Assembly (NCBI GenBank): GCA_050250875.1
Contig: JBFWNV010000005.1
Location: forward strand, 124,001-188,000
Direction: 5' to 3'
DNA from: CAWAYR01 sp050250875
Lineage (GTDB): Bacteria > Acidobacteriota > Vicinamibacteria > Vicinamibacterales > UBA2999
Length of the DNA stretch: 64,000 bases
A program made the translations under genes and the position numbers. The notes under the pieces were generated by a model. That model worked only from the letters and a program-made list of their open reading frames with translations, searched no databases and had not been told where the DNA came from. Positions 51,686-61,182 of the stretch are shown here, piece after piece. Each line of letters opens with the position of its first letter. Position 1 is the stretch's first letter.

Positions 51686-51690
51686 GACGT

Positions 51691-51774
51691 GAACGTCTTG
51701 AAGGCCGAGGACGCCACATGACTCAGCAGCATCGAGCAGCCGTTCAAGACGTTCCGCCCGCACGGAGTGCGGGC
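51691..51774. promoter_or_regulatory. Structured leader: 12-bp inverted repeat plus 8-bp hairpin
   Basis: In the 160-base gap between cytochrome b and the heptaheme cytochrome, GAACGTCTTGAA (51691-51702) pairs with TTCAAGACGTTC (51743-51754), a perfect 12-bp inverted repeat with a 40-base loop. It is followed at once by GCCCGCAC GGA GTGCGGGC (51756-51774), an 8-bp hairpin. No T-run follows. This is the only real gap in an otherwise overlapping operon, which suggests RNA processing, differential stability or an internal regulatory site. Confidence 0.55.
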
Positions 51775-51845
51775 AAGGCAACACTGCGGCCAGCGCGGCG
51801 CAGCCGGTGCGTGCGTTCGTCATCAAACACGGAGGCGGAGCCGTG

Positions 51846-53507
51846 ATGGCCTCGCTTGATCGCAACAAGTGGTTGCTCCTCGGGTCCAGTCTGGGTGTCC
51901 TGGTCCTGCTCGTGGTGGCGGCGCTCGGCGAGAGCGTCTGGCTCGAGTGGCGGCAGGTGCAGGGGCAGGTGACCGTCGACGGCGCGCCGGTGCCGGTGCG
52001 GCTGCGCCAGGTCGTCAATCCCGTGCTCGGCGTCGCCGACCGCTGCGTGTCGTGCCACGTGTCGATGGCCGCCGGCGAACAGAACGCCGCCGGTCCGGGC
52101 ATGACGGCTCACCCGGCGGTGGTGCACGATCCGGCGGAGATCGGCTGCACGCTCTGCCACGGCGGACAGGGCCGCGCCACCACCAAGGCCGATGCCCACG
52201 GCACGGTGCCGTTCTGGCCGGAGCCGATGCTGCCGGTGCGATCGACCGAGGCCGGCTGCGGCACCTGCCATGCCGCCAGCGGGGTGCCGCAGCGCGCCGG
52301 TCTCGACCGATGGGCGGCGACCTTCGAGCGGCTCGACTGCCGGGCCTGCCACCGCGTCGATGGCCGCGGCGGCACCATCCGTCCCGACGGCGGCGGCATG
52401 GAGGGGCCCGACCTGTCGCGCGTCGGCCTCGCCGGCTTCGCCGGGAACTGGTATCCCACGCATACGGCCGCGGCCGCCGCGGCCACCGACGGCCCGTGGC
52501 GCACCTCGTGGGCGGCGCTGTCGGACGCCGACCGGGCCGAGGTCGAGCAGTACCTGCGGACGCGGGTCGCGGCGCCGCAGCTCATCGCCGCGAAGGCGAC
52601 GTTCCTGTCGTCGGGCTGTCTCGGCTGCCACAAGGTGAGCGGTGTCGGCGGCGACGACGGCTTGGACCTGACGCGGGCGGGGGAGAAGGATCCGGGCCGC
52701 GCCGACTTCGCCGCCGTGCCCGGCGCCCGCACGCTCGACAACTGGTTCGACCAGCACGTCCGCACGCCGAGCTCGGTCGTCGCCGGCTCGCAGATGCCGG
52801 CGCTGCGGCTCACCGACGCCGAGGTGGACGACCTGTCGCTCTTCACGTTGTCGCTGCGCCGCCGCGACGTCGCCGGCAGCTACCTGCCGCGCGACCGCAT
52901 GCGCGTGGCCCGCTTCGGCGAACGCGAGTTCACCTCCGACGGCGCCACGCTGTTCGGGGCGTTCTGCGCCGGCTGCCACGGTCGCGACGGCCTGGGGCTG
53001 CGCGCCGTGGGCGTCGCCACCTTCCCGTCGGTCGCCAACCCCGACTTCCTGGCCGTCGCGCCCGACGCGCTGGTCGCCGAGACCATCCGCCGCGGCCGTC
53101 CGGGCCGGCGGATGCGCGCGTGGGGCGATGCCAGCACCGGCCTGCGCGACGAGGACGTGCCGGCGCTGGTGGCGCATCTGCGCGAGCTGGCGCAGACCCC
53201 GGCGCCGGTCGACCCGCGTCCGGCGCGCTGGGCCGCCGGCAACGAGGCCGAGGGCGCGCGGCTGTTCGAACGGATCTGCAGCGGCTGTCACGGCGCCAAG
53301 GGCGAGGGACTCGACGCGCCGGCGCTGAACAACCCGGTGCTCCTCGCCGCCGCCACCGACACCTACTTCACCGAGACGATCGCCCGCGGCCGCCGCGGCA
53401 CCGGCATGGTCGCCTTCATCGAGCCCTCGCCGACGCATCCGACGCTCACCCGCGCCGAGATCGAGTCGATCGTCACCTTCATCCGTTCCTGGGGAGGCAA
53501 GCCATGA
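51846..53507 (+). CDS. Heptaheme cytochrome c, membrane-anchored
   Basis: A 553-residue protein with an N-terminal helix (LLLGSSLGVLVLLVVAALG) and seven CxxCH motifs: CVSCH, CTLCH, CGTCH, CRACH, CLGCH, CAGCH and CSGCH. The first four cluster in the N-terminal 190 residues; the last two sit in cytochrome c_C-like modules with Met-containing loops (SGSQMP-type and RGTGMVAF). It is placed to carry electrons between cytochrome b and the Mo enzyme encoded next, whose ATG overlaps its stop. GGAGGCGGAG before ATG 51846 supports this start. Confidence 0.85.
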   Translation: MASLDRNKWLLLGSSLGVLVLLVVAALGESVWLEWRQVQGQVTVDGAPVPVRLRQVVNPVLGVADRCVSCHVSMAAGEQNAAGPGMTAHPAVVHDPAEIGCTLCHGGQGRATTKADAHGTVPFWPEPMLPVRSTEAGCGTCHAASGVPQRAGLDRWAATFERLDCRACHRVDGRGGTIRPDGGGMEGPDLSRVGLAGFAGNWYPTHTAAAAAATDGPWRTSWAALSDADRAEVEQYLRTRVAAPQLIAAKATFLSSGCLGCHKVSGVGGDDGLDLTRAGEKDPGRADFAAVPGARTLDNWFDQHVRTPSSVVAGSQMPALRLTDAEVDDLSLFTLSLRRRDVAGSYLPRDRMRVARFGEREFTSDGATLFGAFCAGCHGRDGLGLRAVGVATFPSVANPDFLAVAPDALVAETIRRGRPGRRMRAWGDASTGLRDEDVPALVAHLRELAQTPAPVDPRPARWAAGNEAEGARLFERICSGCHGAKGEGLDAPALNNPVLLAAATDTYFTETIARGRRGTGMVAFIEPSPTHPTLTRAEIESIVTFIRSWGGKP

Positions 53508-56500
53508 CGCACCCAACCCGCCGCCAGTTTCTCGACCTGGTCGCCGCGGCCGGCCTGGGCGGCTTCGCGCTGTCGGCCGACGAGGCCTGGGGCCTGCAGG
53601 CGCCGTCGAATCCGCTCGCCACCTACCCGAATCGCGATTGGGAGAAGACCTACCGCGATCTGTTCGCCTACGACTCGACCTACACCTTCACCTGCGCGCC
53701 GAACGACACGCACAACTGCATCCTGAACGCCTACGTCCGGCAGGGCGTCATCGCCCGCATCGGGCCGACCATGCGCTACGGCGAGGCCGCCGACCTGGCC
53801 GGGAACCGGACGACGCACCGCTGGGATCCGCGCGTCTGCCAGAAGGGCCTGGCGCTGACCCGGCGCTTCTACGGCGACCGCCGCGTCAACCAGACCATGG
53901 TCCGCGCCGGCTTCAAGCGCTGGGTCGACGCCGGATTCCCCCGCGGCGACGACGGCAAGGCCCCCGCCGAGTACTTCCAGCGCGGCCGCGACGAGTGGGT
54001 GCGGCTGACGCACGACGAGGCGGCGACGCTGGTCGCCAAGGCGCTCGAGAACATCGCCCGCACCTACTCGGGCGAGGCCGGCATGGCCCGGCTGCGCGCC
54101 CAGCACTACGACGAGGAGACGATCAAGGCGACCCAGGGCGCCGGCATCCAGACCTTCAAGCTGCGCGGCGGCATGCCCCTCCTCGGCGTCACCCGCGTGG
54201 CCGCCATGTACCGGATGGCCAACTCGCTGGCGTTGCTCGACGCTTACGTCCGCAAGGTCGGGCCCGACCAGGCGCTGGGCTCGCGCGGCTTCGACAACTA
54301 CTCGTGGCACACCGACCTGCCGCCCGGCCACCCGATGGTCACTGGCCAGCAGACGATCGAGTTCGACCTCTCGGCCGTCGAGCAGTGCCGGACCGTCGTG
54401 GTCTGGGGCATGAACTGGATCTCGACCAAGATGCCCGACGCGCACTGGCTCACCGAGGCGCGCCTCAAGGGTACCAAGGTCGTGGTCATCGCGTGCGAGT
54501 ACTCGTCCACGTCGAGCAAGGCCGATCAGGCCGTGGTGGTCCGTCCCGGGACGACGCCGGCGCTGGCACTGGGTCTGGCCAACGTGATCCTGCGCGAGCG
54601 CCTCTACGACGCCGACTACGTGCGGCGCTGGACCGACCTGCCGGTGCTGGTGCGCACCGACACCCTGAAGTGCCTGCGGGCCCGCGACGTCTTCGGGGCG
54701 GCCCCGGCGACGCTGGCCGGCGCCCACGTGCTGAAGTCCGGGGAGGTGATGCCGCCGCCGGCGGCGCAGCAGCGCCAGGTGATCCCCGAGGCGATGCGCA
54801 CCGAGTGGGACGACTACGTGTGGTGGGATCGGGCGGCCAACGCGCCGAAGCCGCTGAACCGCGATCAGGTCGGGCAGCGCTCGACCATCGGCGACCCGCA
54901 GCTCGAGGGCAGCGTGACCGTGACGCTGGCCGACGGCACGACGGTGCGCTGCCGGCCGGTGTTCGACCTGGTGAAGGAGTACGCGGCGCACTTCGACCCG
55001 AAGACCACCGAGGAGATCACCTGGGCGCCGGCGGCGGCGGTGGAGCAGCTGGCCCGCGACTTCGCCCGCCAGCCGGGCACGACGCTCTTCGCGCTGGGCA
55101 TGGGGCCCAACCAGTTCTTCAACAACGACAACAAGGACCGCGACGTGTTCCTGCTCGCGGCCCTCACCGGCAACGTCGGCCGGATCGGCGGCAACGTCGG
55201 CTCGTTCTCGGGCAACCACCGCATCGCGCTCTTCAACGGCACCCCGCAGTACATCAACGAGGACCCGTTCGACATCGAGCTGGATCCGGCCCGGCCGGCG
55301 CGGCCGCGCCAGTACTGGCGCGCCGAGTCGGCGCACTTCTACAACCACGAGGATCACCCGCTGCGCGTCGGCAACCGCCTCCTGACCGGCTCCACCCACA
55401 TGCCGACGCCGACCAAGGTGCTGTGGTTCGCCAACGCCAACTCGATCCTCGGCAACGTCAAGTGGCACTACAACACCGTGGTCAACGCGCTGCCGCGGAT
55501 GGAGATGATCGCCGTCCACGAGTGGTGGTGGACCGGCTCGTGCGAATGGGCCGACGTGGTGTTCGGCGTCGACTCGTGGGCGGAACTCAAGCACCCCGAC
55601 ATGACGGCGTCGGTCACCAACCCGTTCCTGGTCGTATTCCCGCGCACGCCGATCCCGCGCATCTTCAACACCATGGGCGACATCGAGGTGACCGCCCTGG
55701 TCGGCTCGAAGCTGGCGGCGCTCACCGGCGACCGTCGCTTCGACGACATGTGGCGGTTCGTGCGCGAAGGTCGCACCGACGTCTACCTGCAGCGCATCCT
55801 CGACGCCTCGACCAACACCCGCGGCTACCGCTTCACGGAGCTCGAGGCCAAGGCGCAGCAGGGCATCCCGGCGCTGATGAACTCGCGGACGACGCCGAAG
55901 GCGGTCGGCTACGACCAGATCGCCGACTCGACGCCCTGGTACACGAAGTCGGGCCGGCTGGAGCTCTATCGCGAGGAGGACGAGTTCATCGAGGCGGGCG
56001 AGAACCTGCCCGTGCACCGCGAGCCCGTCGATTCGACTTTCCACGAGCCCAACGTCATCGTCGCGCCCCGGCACGAGGCGATCCGGCCCAAGGGGCCCGA
56101 GGACTACGGCGTGGCCCGCACCGATTTGTCGTGCGAGGTGCGCTGCGGCCGCAACGTCGTGCTGCCCTGGGCCGAGGCGAAGAGCACGCAGCACCCCCTG
56201 ATGAAGCAGGGCTACCGGTTCATCTTCCACACCCCGAAGTACCGGCACGGCTCGCACACCACGCCCGTCGACACCGACATGAACGCGGTGCTGTTCGGGC
56301 CCTTCGGCGACATCTACCGGCGCGATCGCCGCAGCCCGTTCGTGACCGAGGGCTACGTCGACATCAACCCCACCGACGCGAAGGAGCTGGGCATCGAGGA
56401 CGGCGACTACGTGTGGATCGATCCCGATCCCGAGGATCGGCCGTTCCGCGGCTGGCAGAAGAACGCCAGGGACATGGAGTTCGCGCGGCTGCTGTGCCGG

Positions 56501-56938
56501 GCCCGCTACTACCCGGGCACGCCGCGCGGGGTCACGCGCATGTTCCACAACATGTACGGCGCGACGCCGGGGTCGGTCGAAGGCGCAAAGGCGCGCAAGG
56601 ACGGCCTGGCCAAGAACCCGCGCACGAACTTCCAGGCGATGTTCCGCTCGGGATCGCACCAGTCGGCGACCCGCGGCTGGCTCAAGCCGACCTTAATGAC
56701 CGACTCGCTGGTGCGCAAGGAGATGTTCGGCCAGGCGATCGGCAAGGGCTTCCTGCCCGACGTCCACTGTCCGACCGGGGCGCCCCGCGAGGCGTTCGTC
56801 AAGATCTCGCGCGCCGAGCCGGGCGGCGTCGAACAGAAGGGGCCGTGGCGTCCGGTGGCGCTCGGCATCCGTCCACGCAACGAGTCCGCCGCGATGAAGC
56901 GGTATCTGGCCGGCGAGTTCTTCCGGCAGGAGCGATAG
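53504..56938 (+). CDS. Tat-exported type II DMSO-reductase-family alpha subunit (NXR/pNar-like)
   Basis: A 1144-residue Mo-bisMGD catalytic subunit. The Tat motif TRRQFLDL is at residues 5-12. The FS0 cluster block reads TCAPNDTHNC (Cys64, Asp68, Cys72) with Cys112 in RVCQKG; Asp replaces the usual second Cys. The Mo ligand is probably Asp271 in SWHTDLPPGHP, the NarG DLPP signature. YTFTCAPNDTHNC, GPDQALGSRGFDNYSWHTD and LPPGHPMVTGQQT, plus length and Tat export, most resemble periplasmic nitrite oxidoreductase / nitrate reductase of Nitrospira type, from memory rather than alignment. Other type II enzymes (chlorate, selenate, ethylbenzene) are possible. It overlaps the heptaheme gene and is followed by beta, gamma and chaperone genes. 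Confidence 0.85.
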   Translation: MTHPTRRQFLDLVAAAGLGGFALSADEAWGLQAPSNPLATYPNRDWEKTYRDLFAYDSTYTFTCAPNDTHNCILNAYVRQGVIARIGPTMRYGEAADLAGNRTTHRWDPRVCQKGLALTRRFYGDRRVNQTMVRAGFKRWVDAGFPRGDDGKAPAEYFQRGRDEWVRLTHDEAATLVAKALENIARTYSGEAGMARLRAQHYDEETIKATQGAGIQTFKLRGGMPLLGVTRVAAMYRMANSLALLDAYVRKVGPDQALGSRGFDNYSWHTDLPPGHPMVTGQQTIEFDLSAVEQCRTVVVWGMNWISTKMPDAHWLTEARLKGTKVVVIACEYSSTSSKADQAVVVRPGTTPALALGLANVILRERLYDADYVRRWTDLPVLVRTDTLKCLRARDVFGAAPATLAGAHVLKSGEVMPPPAAQQRQVIPEAMRTEWDDYVWWDRAANAPKPLNRDQVGQRSTIGDPQLEGSVTVTLADGTTVRCRPVFDLVKEYAAHFDPKTTEEITWAPAAAVEQLARDFARQPGTTLFALGMGPNQFFNNDNKDRDVFLLAALTGNVGRIGGNVGSFSGNHRIALFNGTPQYINEDPFDIELDPARPARPRQYWRAESAHFYNHEDHPLRVGNRLLTGSTHMPTPTKVLWFANANSILGNVKWHYNTVVNALPRMEMIAVHEWWWTGSCEWADVVFGVDSWAELKHPDMTASVTNPFLVVFPRTPIPRIFNTMGDIEVTALVGSKLAALTGDRRFDDMWRFVREGRTDVYLQRILDASTNTRGYRFTELEAKAQQGIPALMNSRTTPKAVGYDQIADSTPWYTKSGRLELYREEDEFIEAGENLPVHREPVDSTFHEPNVIVAPRHEAIRPKGPEDYGVARTDLSCEVRCGRNVVLPWAEAKSTQHPLMKQGYRFIFHTPKYRHGSHTTPVDTDMNAVLFGPFGDIYRRDRRSPFVTEGYVDINPTDAKELGIEDGDYVWIDPDPEDRPFRGWQKNARDMEFARLLCRARYYPGTPRGVTRMFHNMYGATPGSVEGAKARKDGLAKNPRTNFQAMFRSGSHQSATRGWLKPTLMTDSLVRKEMFGQAIGKGFLPDVHCPTGAPREAFVKISRAEPGGVEQKGPWRPVALGIRPRNESAAMKRYLAGEFFRQER

Positions 56939-56940
56939 CC

Positions 56941-58068
<1,128 letters not shown>

Positions 58069-58078
58069 GGGGGACGTC

Positions 58079-58933
58079 ATGACACGAACACTGAGCGCTG
58101 GAGTGCTCGCGGTGCTCGCCGTCGGGGCGGCGTGCCGGCAGGCGCCGGCGCCGACGCCCGATGTCGTGGCGGTGATGGCGCCGACGGTGCCGGAGACGCC
58201 CGCCGACGCGGCGTGGGACGCCGCGCCCGAACACGTCGCGACGCTGCTGCTGCAAGACCTCGTGGAGCCGCGGTTGATGACGCCGTCGACGCCGCAGGTT
58301 CGCGTGCGGGCGATTGCCGCGCCGAACGAGATCGCGTTCCGCCTGGAGTGGGCCGACGCGTCGCTCGACGACCTGCCCGGCAACGGCCGGTTCGTCGACG
58401 GCTGCGCGGTGCAGGTGCCGGCGAGCGCCGATCCCAACGCCCCCGACCCGCAGATGGGCCAGATGGGGAAGGGCGTGCAGATCACCTACTGGCGGGCCGA
58501 CTGGCAGGCCACGGTGGACGGTCGCGGCTCGGCCATCCAGGACCTGTATCCGAACGCCACCGTCGATCACTACCCCTTCGAAGCGCCGTCGCTGGCGCCG
58601 GGCTCCGACGCCCAGCGGCAGATGACCACGCGGTATGCGCCGGCCGACGCTGTCGGCAACCGGCGTGGCGGGCCGCGCACGTCGGCGGTCGAAGAACTGG
58701 TGGCGGAGGGGCCGGGCTCGCTCGCGCCGGCCGGCACCAATGCGGCCCGCGGCAGGGGCGTCCGCACGCCGCAGGGCTGGGCGGTGGTGATCGTGCGGCC
58801 GCGGCCCGAGGGACTCTCGACGACCAGCCGCACGAACGTGGCCGTGGCCGTCTGGGAAGGGGCCGCGAAGGAAGCCGGCGCGCGCAAGATGCGCAGCGGC
58901 TGGGTGGGCCTGACGATGCGGGGGACGTCATGA
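58079..58933 (+). CDS. Gamma subunit, heme-b-binding (ethylbenzene-dehydrogenase-like)
   Basis: A 284-residue exported protein with signal peptide ending AVGAACRQAPAP, possibly lipidated at that Cys. The mature part is beta-rich (RVRAIAAPNEIAFRLEWADAS, GKGVQITYWRADWQATVDG, GWAVVIVRPRPEGL) and matches the gamma subunits of type II DMSO-reductase enzymes, which hold one heme b by Met and Lys and pass electrons to cytochrome c. No CxxCH is present. GGGGGAC precedes the ATG. Its stop overlaps the chaperone gene. Confidence 0.75.
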   Translation: MTRTLSAGVLAVLAVGAACRQAPAPTPDVVAVMAPTVPETPADAAWDAAPEHVATLLLQDLVEPRLMTPSTPQVRVRAIAAPNEIAFRLEWADASLDDLPGNGRFVDGCAVQVPASADPNAPDPQMGQMGKGVQITYWRADWQATVDGRGSAIQDLYPNATVDHYPFEAPSLAPGSDAQRQMTTRYAPADAVGNRRGGPRTSAVEELVAEGPGSLAPAGTNAARGRGVRTPQGWAVVIVRPRPEGLSTTSRTNVAVAVWEGAAKEAGARKMRSGWVGLTMRGTS

Positions 58934-59592
58934 CGCCCGCGGTCGGCGCGGCGCCGGTGCCCGATCCGGCCATCGTCGCCCTGCTGCAGGACGCCGCCTC
59001 GTGGCGCCTCCTGGGGCGGCTGTTCGAGTGTCCGACGGCGGCCTGGCGGCAGGACGTCGCGACGCTGGCGTCGGAGGTCGCCGATGCGGAACTGGTCGCG
59101 GCCGCGGCCGGCGCCGTCGCCGAGGCCGACGAGGGTGTCTATCACTCGGTGTTCGGGCCGGGTGGGCCGGCGCCGCCGCGCGAGGTGAGCTACCACGACA
59201 CGGTGGAGCTGGGGTCGGTGATGTCGGCGTTGACCGGCGCCTACGGCGCGTTCGGCTACCGCCCGGCGCTGGTCGAAGCGCCGGATCACGTCGCGGTCGA
59301 AGCCGGGTTCATGGCCTACCTCCGCGTGAAGCAGGCGCTGGCGCTCCTCGAAGGCGACGGCACGCACGTCGAGATCACGGCCAGCGCCCTCGAGGCCTTT
59401 CGCGCCGATCACCTGGCGGTCTACGCCGAGCGGCTGGCCGCGATCCTCGCCGAGGCGCCGCTCGAGTACCTGCAGGGCGCGTCGCGCGTGCTCGCCCGCC
59501 GCGTCGGGCCGCGTCCCGGGCCGAAGCGGCTGCCGGTCATCCAGCCGCCGGATGACGAAGACGACGGCGGCGAGTTCGACTGCGAGGCGTGA
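58930..59592 (+). CDS. TorD/DmsD-like maturation chaperone
   Basis: A 220-residue, mostly helical cytoplasmic protein of the NarJ/TorD family, which guides Mo-cofactor insertion and Tat proofreading of the alpha subunit. Visible features are LLGRLFECPTAAW near the start, YHSVFGPGG, REVSYHDTVELGSVM and the helix DHVAVEAGFMAYLRVKQALALL with the conserved H-x-x-x-E pattern. The tail is acidic (DDEDDGGEFD). It overlaps gamma and the next gene by a few bases. It completes the alpha-beta-gamma-chaperone set typical of type II enzymes. Confidence 0.8.
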   Translation: MTPAVGAAPVPDPAIVALLQDAASWRLLGRLFECPTAAWRQDVATLASEVADAELVAAAAGAVAEADEGVYHSVFGPGGPAPPREVSYHDTVELGSVMSALTGAYGAFGYRPALVEAPDHVAVEAGFMAYLRVKQALALLEGDGTHVEITASALEAFRADHLAVYAERLAAILAEAPLEYLQGASRVLARRVGPRPGPKRLPVIQPPDDEDDGGEFDCEA

Positions 59593-60353
59593 TGCGGGGG
59601 CACTGCATCGTCGTCGGCGGGCACAGCCGCGGTGTCGGCAAGACGGCGCTCGTCGTCGATCTGGTGCGATCGCTTCTCGCCGAGGGCCGACGAGTGGTCA
59701 CGGTGAAGGTCTCGGCGCATCGCCACGGTTCGACGCTCGTCGTGGCGGAGGACCACGCGCCGTCGCCGCGGACGTCCACGGGGCGCTGCCTGGCCGCCGG
59801 CGCGGCGCGCGCGTTCCTCTGCCGCTGCCCCGACGAGCACCTCGCGGCAGCAAGAACCCTGGTTCACGAGCTTCGCGCCAGCGGCGCCGATGTCGTCGTC
59901 GAGTCCAACCGCATGGCGTCGTGGGCCGATCCCGACCTGACGCTGTTCGTCGTCTCGGCGGCGACGGCCGACTGGAAGGCGTCGTCCGATGCCTGTCTGG
60001 CCCGCGCCGATGCCATCGTGCTGGCGCCGGGCACGCCAGCGGTGCCGGCGCGCCTCGAGCCGTGCCTGCGAACGGGGGGAGGGCGCGCGGAGCTGCTCGC
60101 CTTCACGGCGGCGTGGCGGGTGCCCGGACTGCGCCGCTGGGTTGGGCGGCGTCTGCGGGCGGCGGACGGCTGGATCGGGCCGCGCCTCGCCGCCGGCGGC
60201 CGCCGCCGCGAGGAGCCCTGGTCCCGTCACGGCGTGACCCGGGTCAGCATCACCGCGACGGTCGTCGGCGCGCCCACGGTGAGCACCGGAGTCGGATCAC
60301 GCGTCTCGAACAGCACCTGCCCGGCGGCCTTGATCACGGCCCGCAGGCCATAG
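59592..60353 (+). CDS. MobB-like P-loop GTPase
   Basis: A 253-residue protein with Walker A VGGHSRGVGKTALVVDL at the N-terminus, then KVSAHRHG and CRCPDEHLAAARTLVHEL. The fold resembles MobB, which assists molybdopterin guanine dinucleotide formation, so a role in maturing the Mo enzyme upstream is reasonable. The last 42 codons run antisense through the end of the ybaY-like gene (127-base overlap), and this tail is low in recognisable structure. ATG 59592 overlaps the chaperone stop; GTG 59589 is an alternative. Confidence 0.65.
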   Translation: MRGHCIVVGGHSRGVGKTALVVDLVRSLLAEGRRVVTVKVSAHRHGSTLVVAEDHAPSPRTSTGRCLAAGAARAFLCRCPDEHLAAARTLVHELRASGADVVVESNRMASWADPDLTLFVVSAATADWKASSDACLARADAIVLAPGTPAVPARLEPCLRTGGGRAELLAFTAAWRVPGLRRWVGRRLRAADGWIGPRLAAGGRRREEPWSRHGVTRVSITATVVGAPTVSTGVGSRVSNSTCPAALITARRP

Positions 60354-60661
60354 GGACGCGCCGCCTGCACCCGGGTCGGGTCGACGCTGACCGCGAAGGG
60401 CAGCGGCACCTGGCGGCCGGCGGCCGGCACCGTGGCGGCGGCCAGGATGGCCTGCGCGACCACGCCGGGCCCGATGTCGGTGATCCACACCTCGACGACG
60501 GCGTCGGCCGGCAGCGCCATCCGTTCGCGATAGGTCACCGTGCCGGTGACGACCGACGGCACCGGACTGGGACTGGTCACCGGACTCTCCGTCGGGCCGT
60601 TGCCCGTGCAGGCGGCCGCGGCGATCGCGGCCATGACGACCACGGCGAGGCGCGGCGTCAT
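60227..60661 (-). CDS. ybaY: YbaY-like lipoprotein
   Basis: A 144-residue exported protein. The leader MTPRLAVVVMAAIAAAACTG ends in a lipobox-like AAAC. The rest, VTGTVTYRERMALPADAVVEVWITDIG, VPLPFAVSVDPTRVQAARPYGLRAVI and LFETRDPTPVLT, matches the YbaY domain found in glycan-related or secretion-linked lipoproteins of unclear function. It starts 1 base after the stop of the ABM gene upstream, so the two are an operon. It is antisense to the 3' end of the MobB-like gene. Confidence 0.78.
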   Translation of the reverse strand: MTPRLAVVVMAAIAAAACTGNGPTESPVTSPSPVPSVVTGTVTYRERMALPADAVVEVWITDIGPGVVAQAILAAATVPAAGRQVPLPFAVSVDPTRVQAARPYGLRAVIKAAGQVLFETRDPTPVLTVGAPTTVAVMLTRVTP

Positions 60662-60662
60662 C

Positions 60663-61067
60663 TCACGCGCGCGCGGCGACCAGGCCGTGGCCGCCGACCG
60701 GCGTCGTCACCGTGCCGGGAGCGAACGCGGCGATGAGCGGGCGGCCCTTGGCGATGGCGGCCTTCACCGCCGGCAGGCCGAGCGAGGCCGTGTGACTGGC
60801 CTGGCTGTCCCACGCCTCGGTGATCCAGATGACGTTCGGGTCGGCGGGGTCGGTGGCGACGATGTAGCTCAGGCAGCCCGGCATCGCGCTGGTGCCCTCG
60901 ACCAGGATCGCGACGAGTTCATCGCGCTTGCCCTCCACCGCGGTCATCTTGCCGATCAGTCCGTACATCGCTGCTCCTTGGACCGACGCGCCGCCGCACC
61001 GGCCGGCCAGCAGCAGCCCGGCGCCGGTGGCGAGCATCTCGCGGCGGGTCGGGCGCACGGTTGCCAT
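60663..61067 (-). CDS. Exported antibiotic-biosynthesis-monooxygenase-domain protein
   Basis: A 134-residue protein with a Tat-like leader (TRREMLATGAGLLLAG) and an ABM ferredoxin-like fold: MYGLIGKMTAVEGKRDELVAILVEG, PGCLSYIVATDPADPNVIWITEAWDSQASHTASL. ABM proteins are small dimeric enzymes or heme/quinone-binding proteins; the exported form is unusual. A shorter reading from the internal ATG of MYGLIG would be cytosolic. It precedes the YbaY-like gene with a 1-base gap. Confidence 0.7.
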   Translation of the reverse strand: MATVRPTRREMLATGAGLLLAGRCGGASVQGAAMYGLIGKMTAVEGKRDELVAILVEGTSAMPGCLSYIVATDPADPNVIWITEAWDSQASHTASLGLPAVKAAIAKGRPLIAAFAPGTVTTPVGGHGLVAARA

Positions 61068-61153
61068 CGTACCTCAGCGCCGGCGACAGTCCCCTTTCAC
61101 GCTGGAGCCGGGGCTCCTGCTGCGGGAAACGCGACCGTGCCGGCTGGAGCCAA

Positions 61154-61170
61154 ACGGGGTCAGACCCCGT
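61154..61170. repeat. GGGGTCAGACCCC palindrome
   Basis: ACGGGGTC A GACCCCGT, 8-bp arms around one base, between the ABM gene and the end of the HtrA-like gene. It is another copy of the intergenic palindrome family seen at 12109, 17232-17311 and 23991. The 61068-61182 gap otherwise holds no gene. Confidence 0.65.
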
Positions 61171-61182
61171 GACACATGGCGG

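Noticed and set aside
51691..51754. The 12-bp inverted repeat as a phage or plasmid attachment site
   Set aside because: It is inverted, not direct, lies inside an operon, and no integrase or tRNA gene is near.
51718..51846. 42-codon frame in the leader before the heptaheme cytochrome, with a GAGG nearby
   Set aside because: Third positions are much less GC-rich than neighbouring genes, the peptide is Arg/Ser/Ala filler, and the frame crosses two hairpins. Regulatory RNA structure explains it better.
53363..56659. 1098-codon minus-strand frame opposite the Mo alpha subunit
   Set aside because: A GC-rich third-position shadow with low-complexity Arg, Val and His content; the plus strand has complete Fe-S, Mo and Tat motifs.
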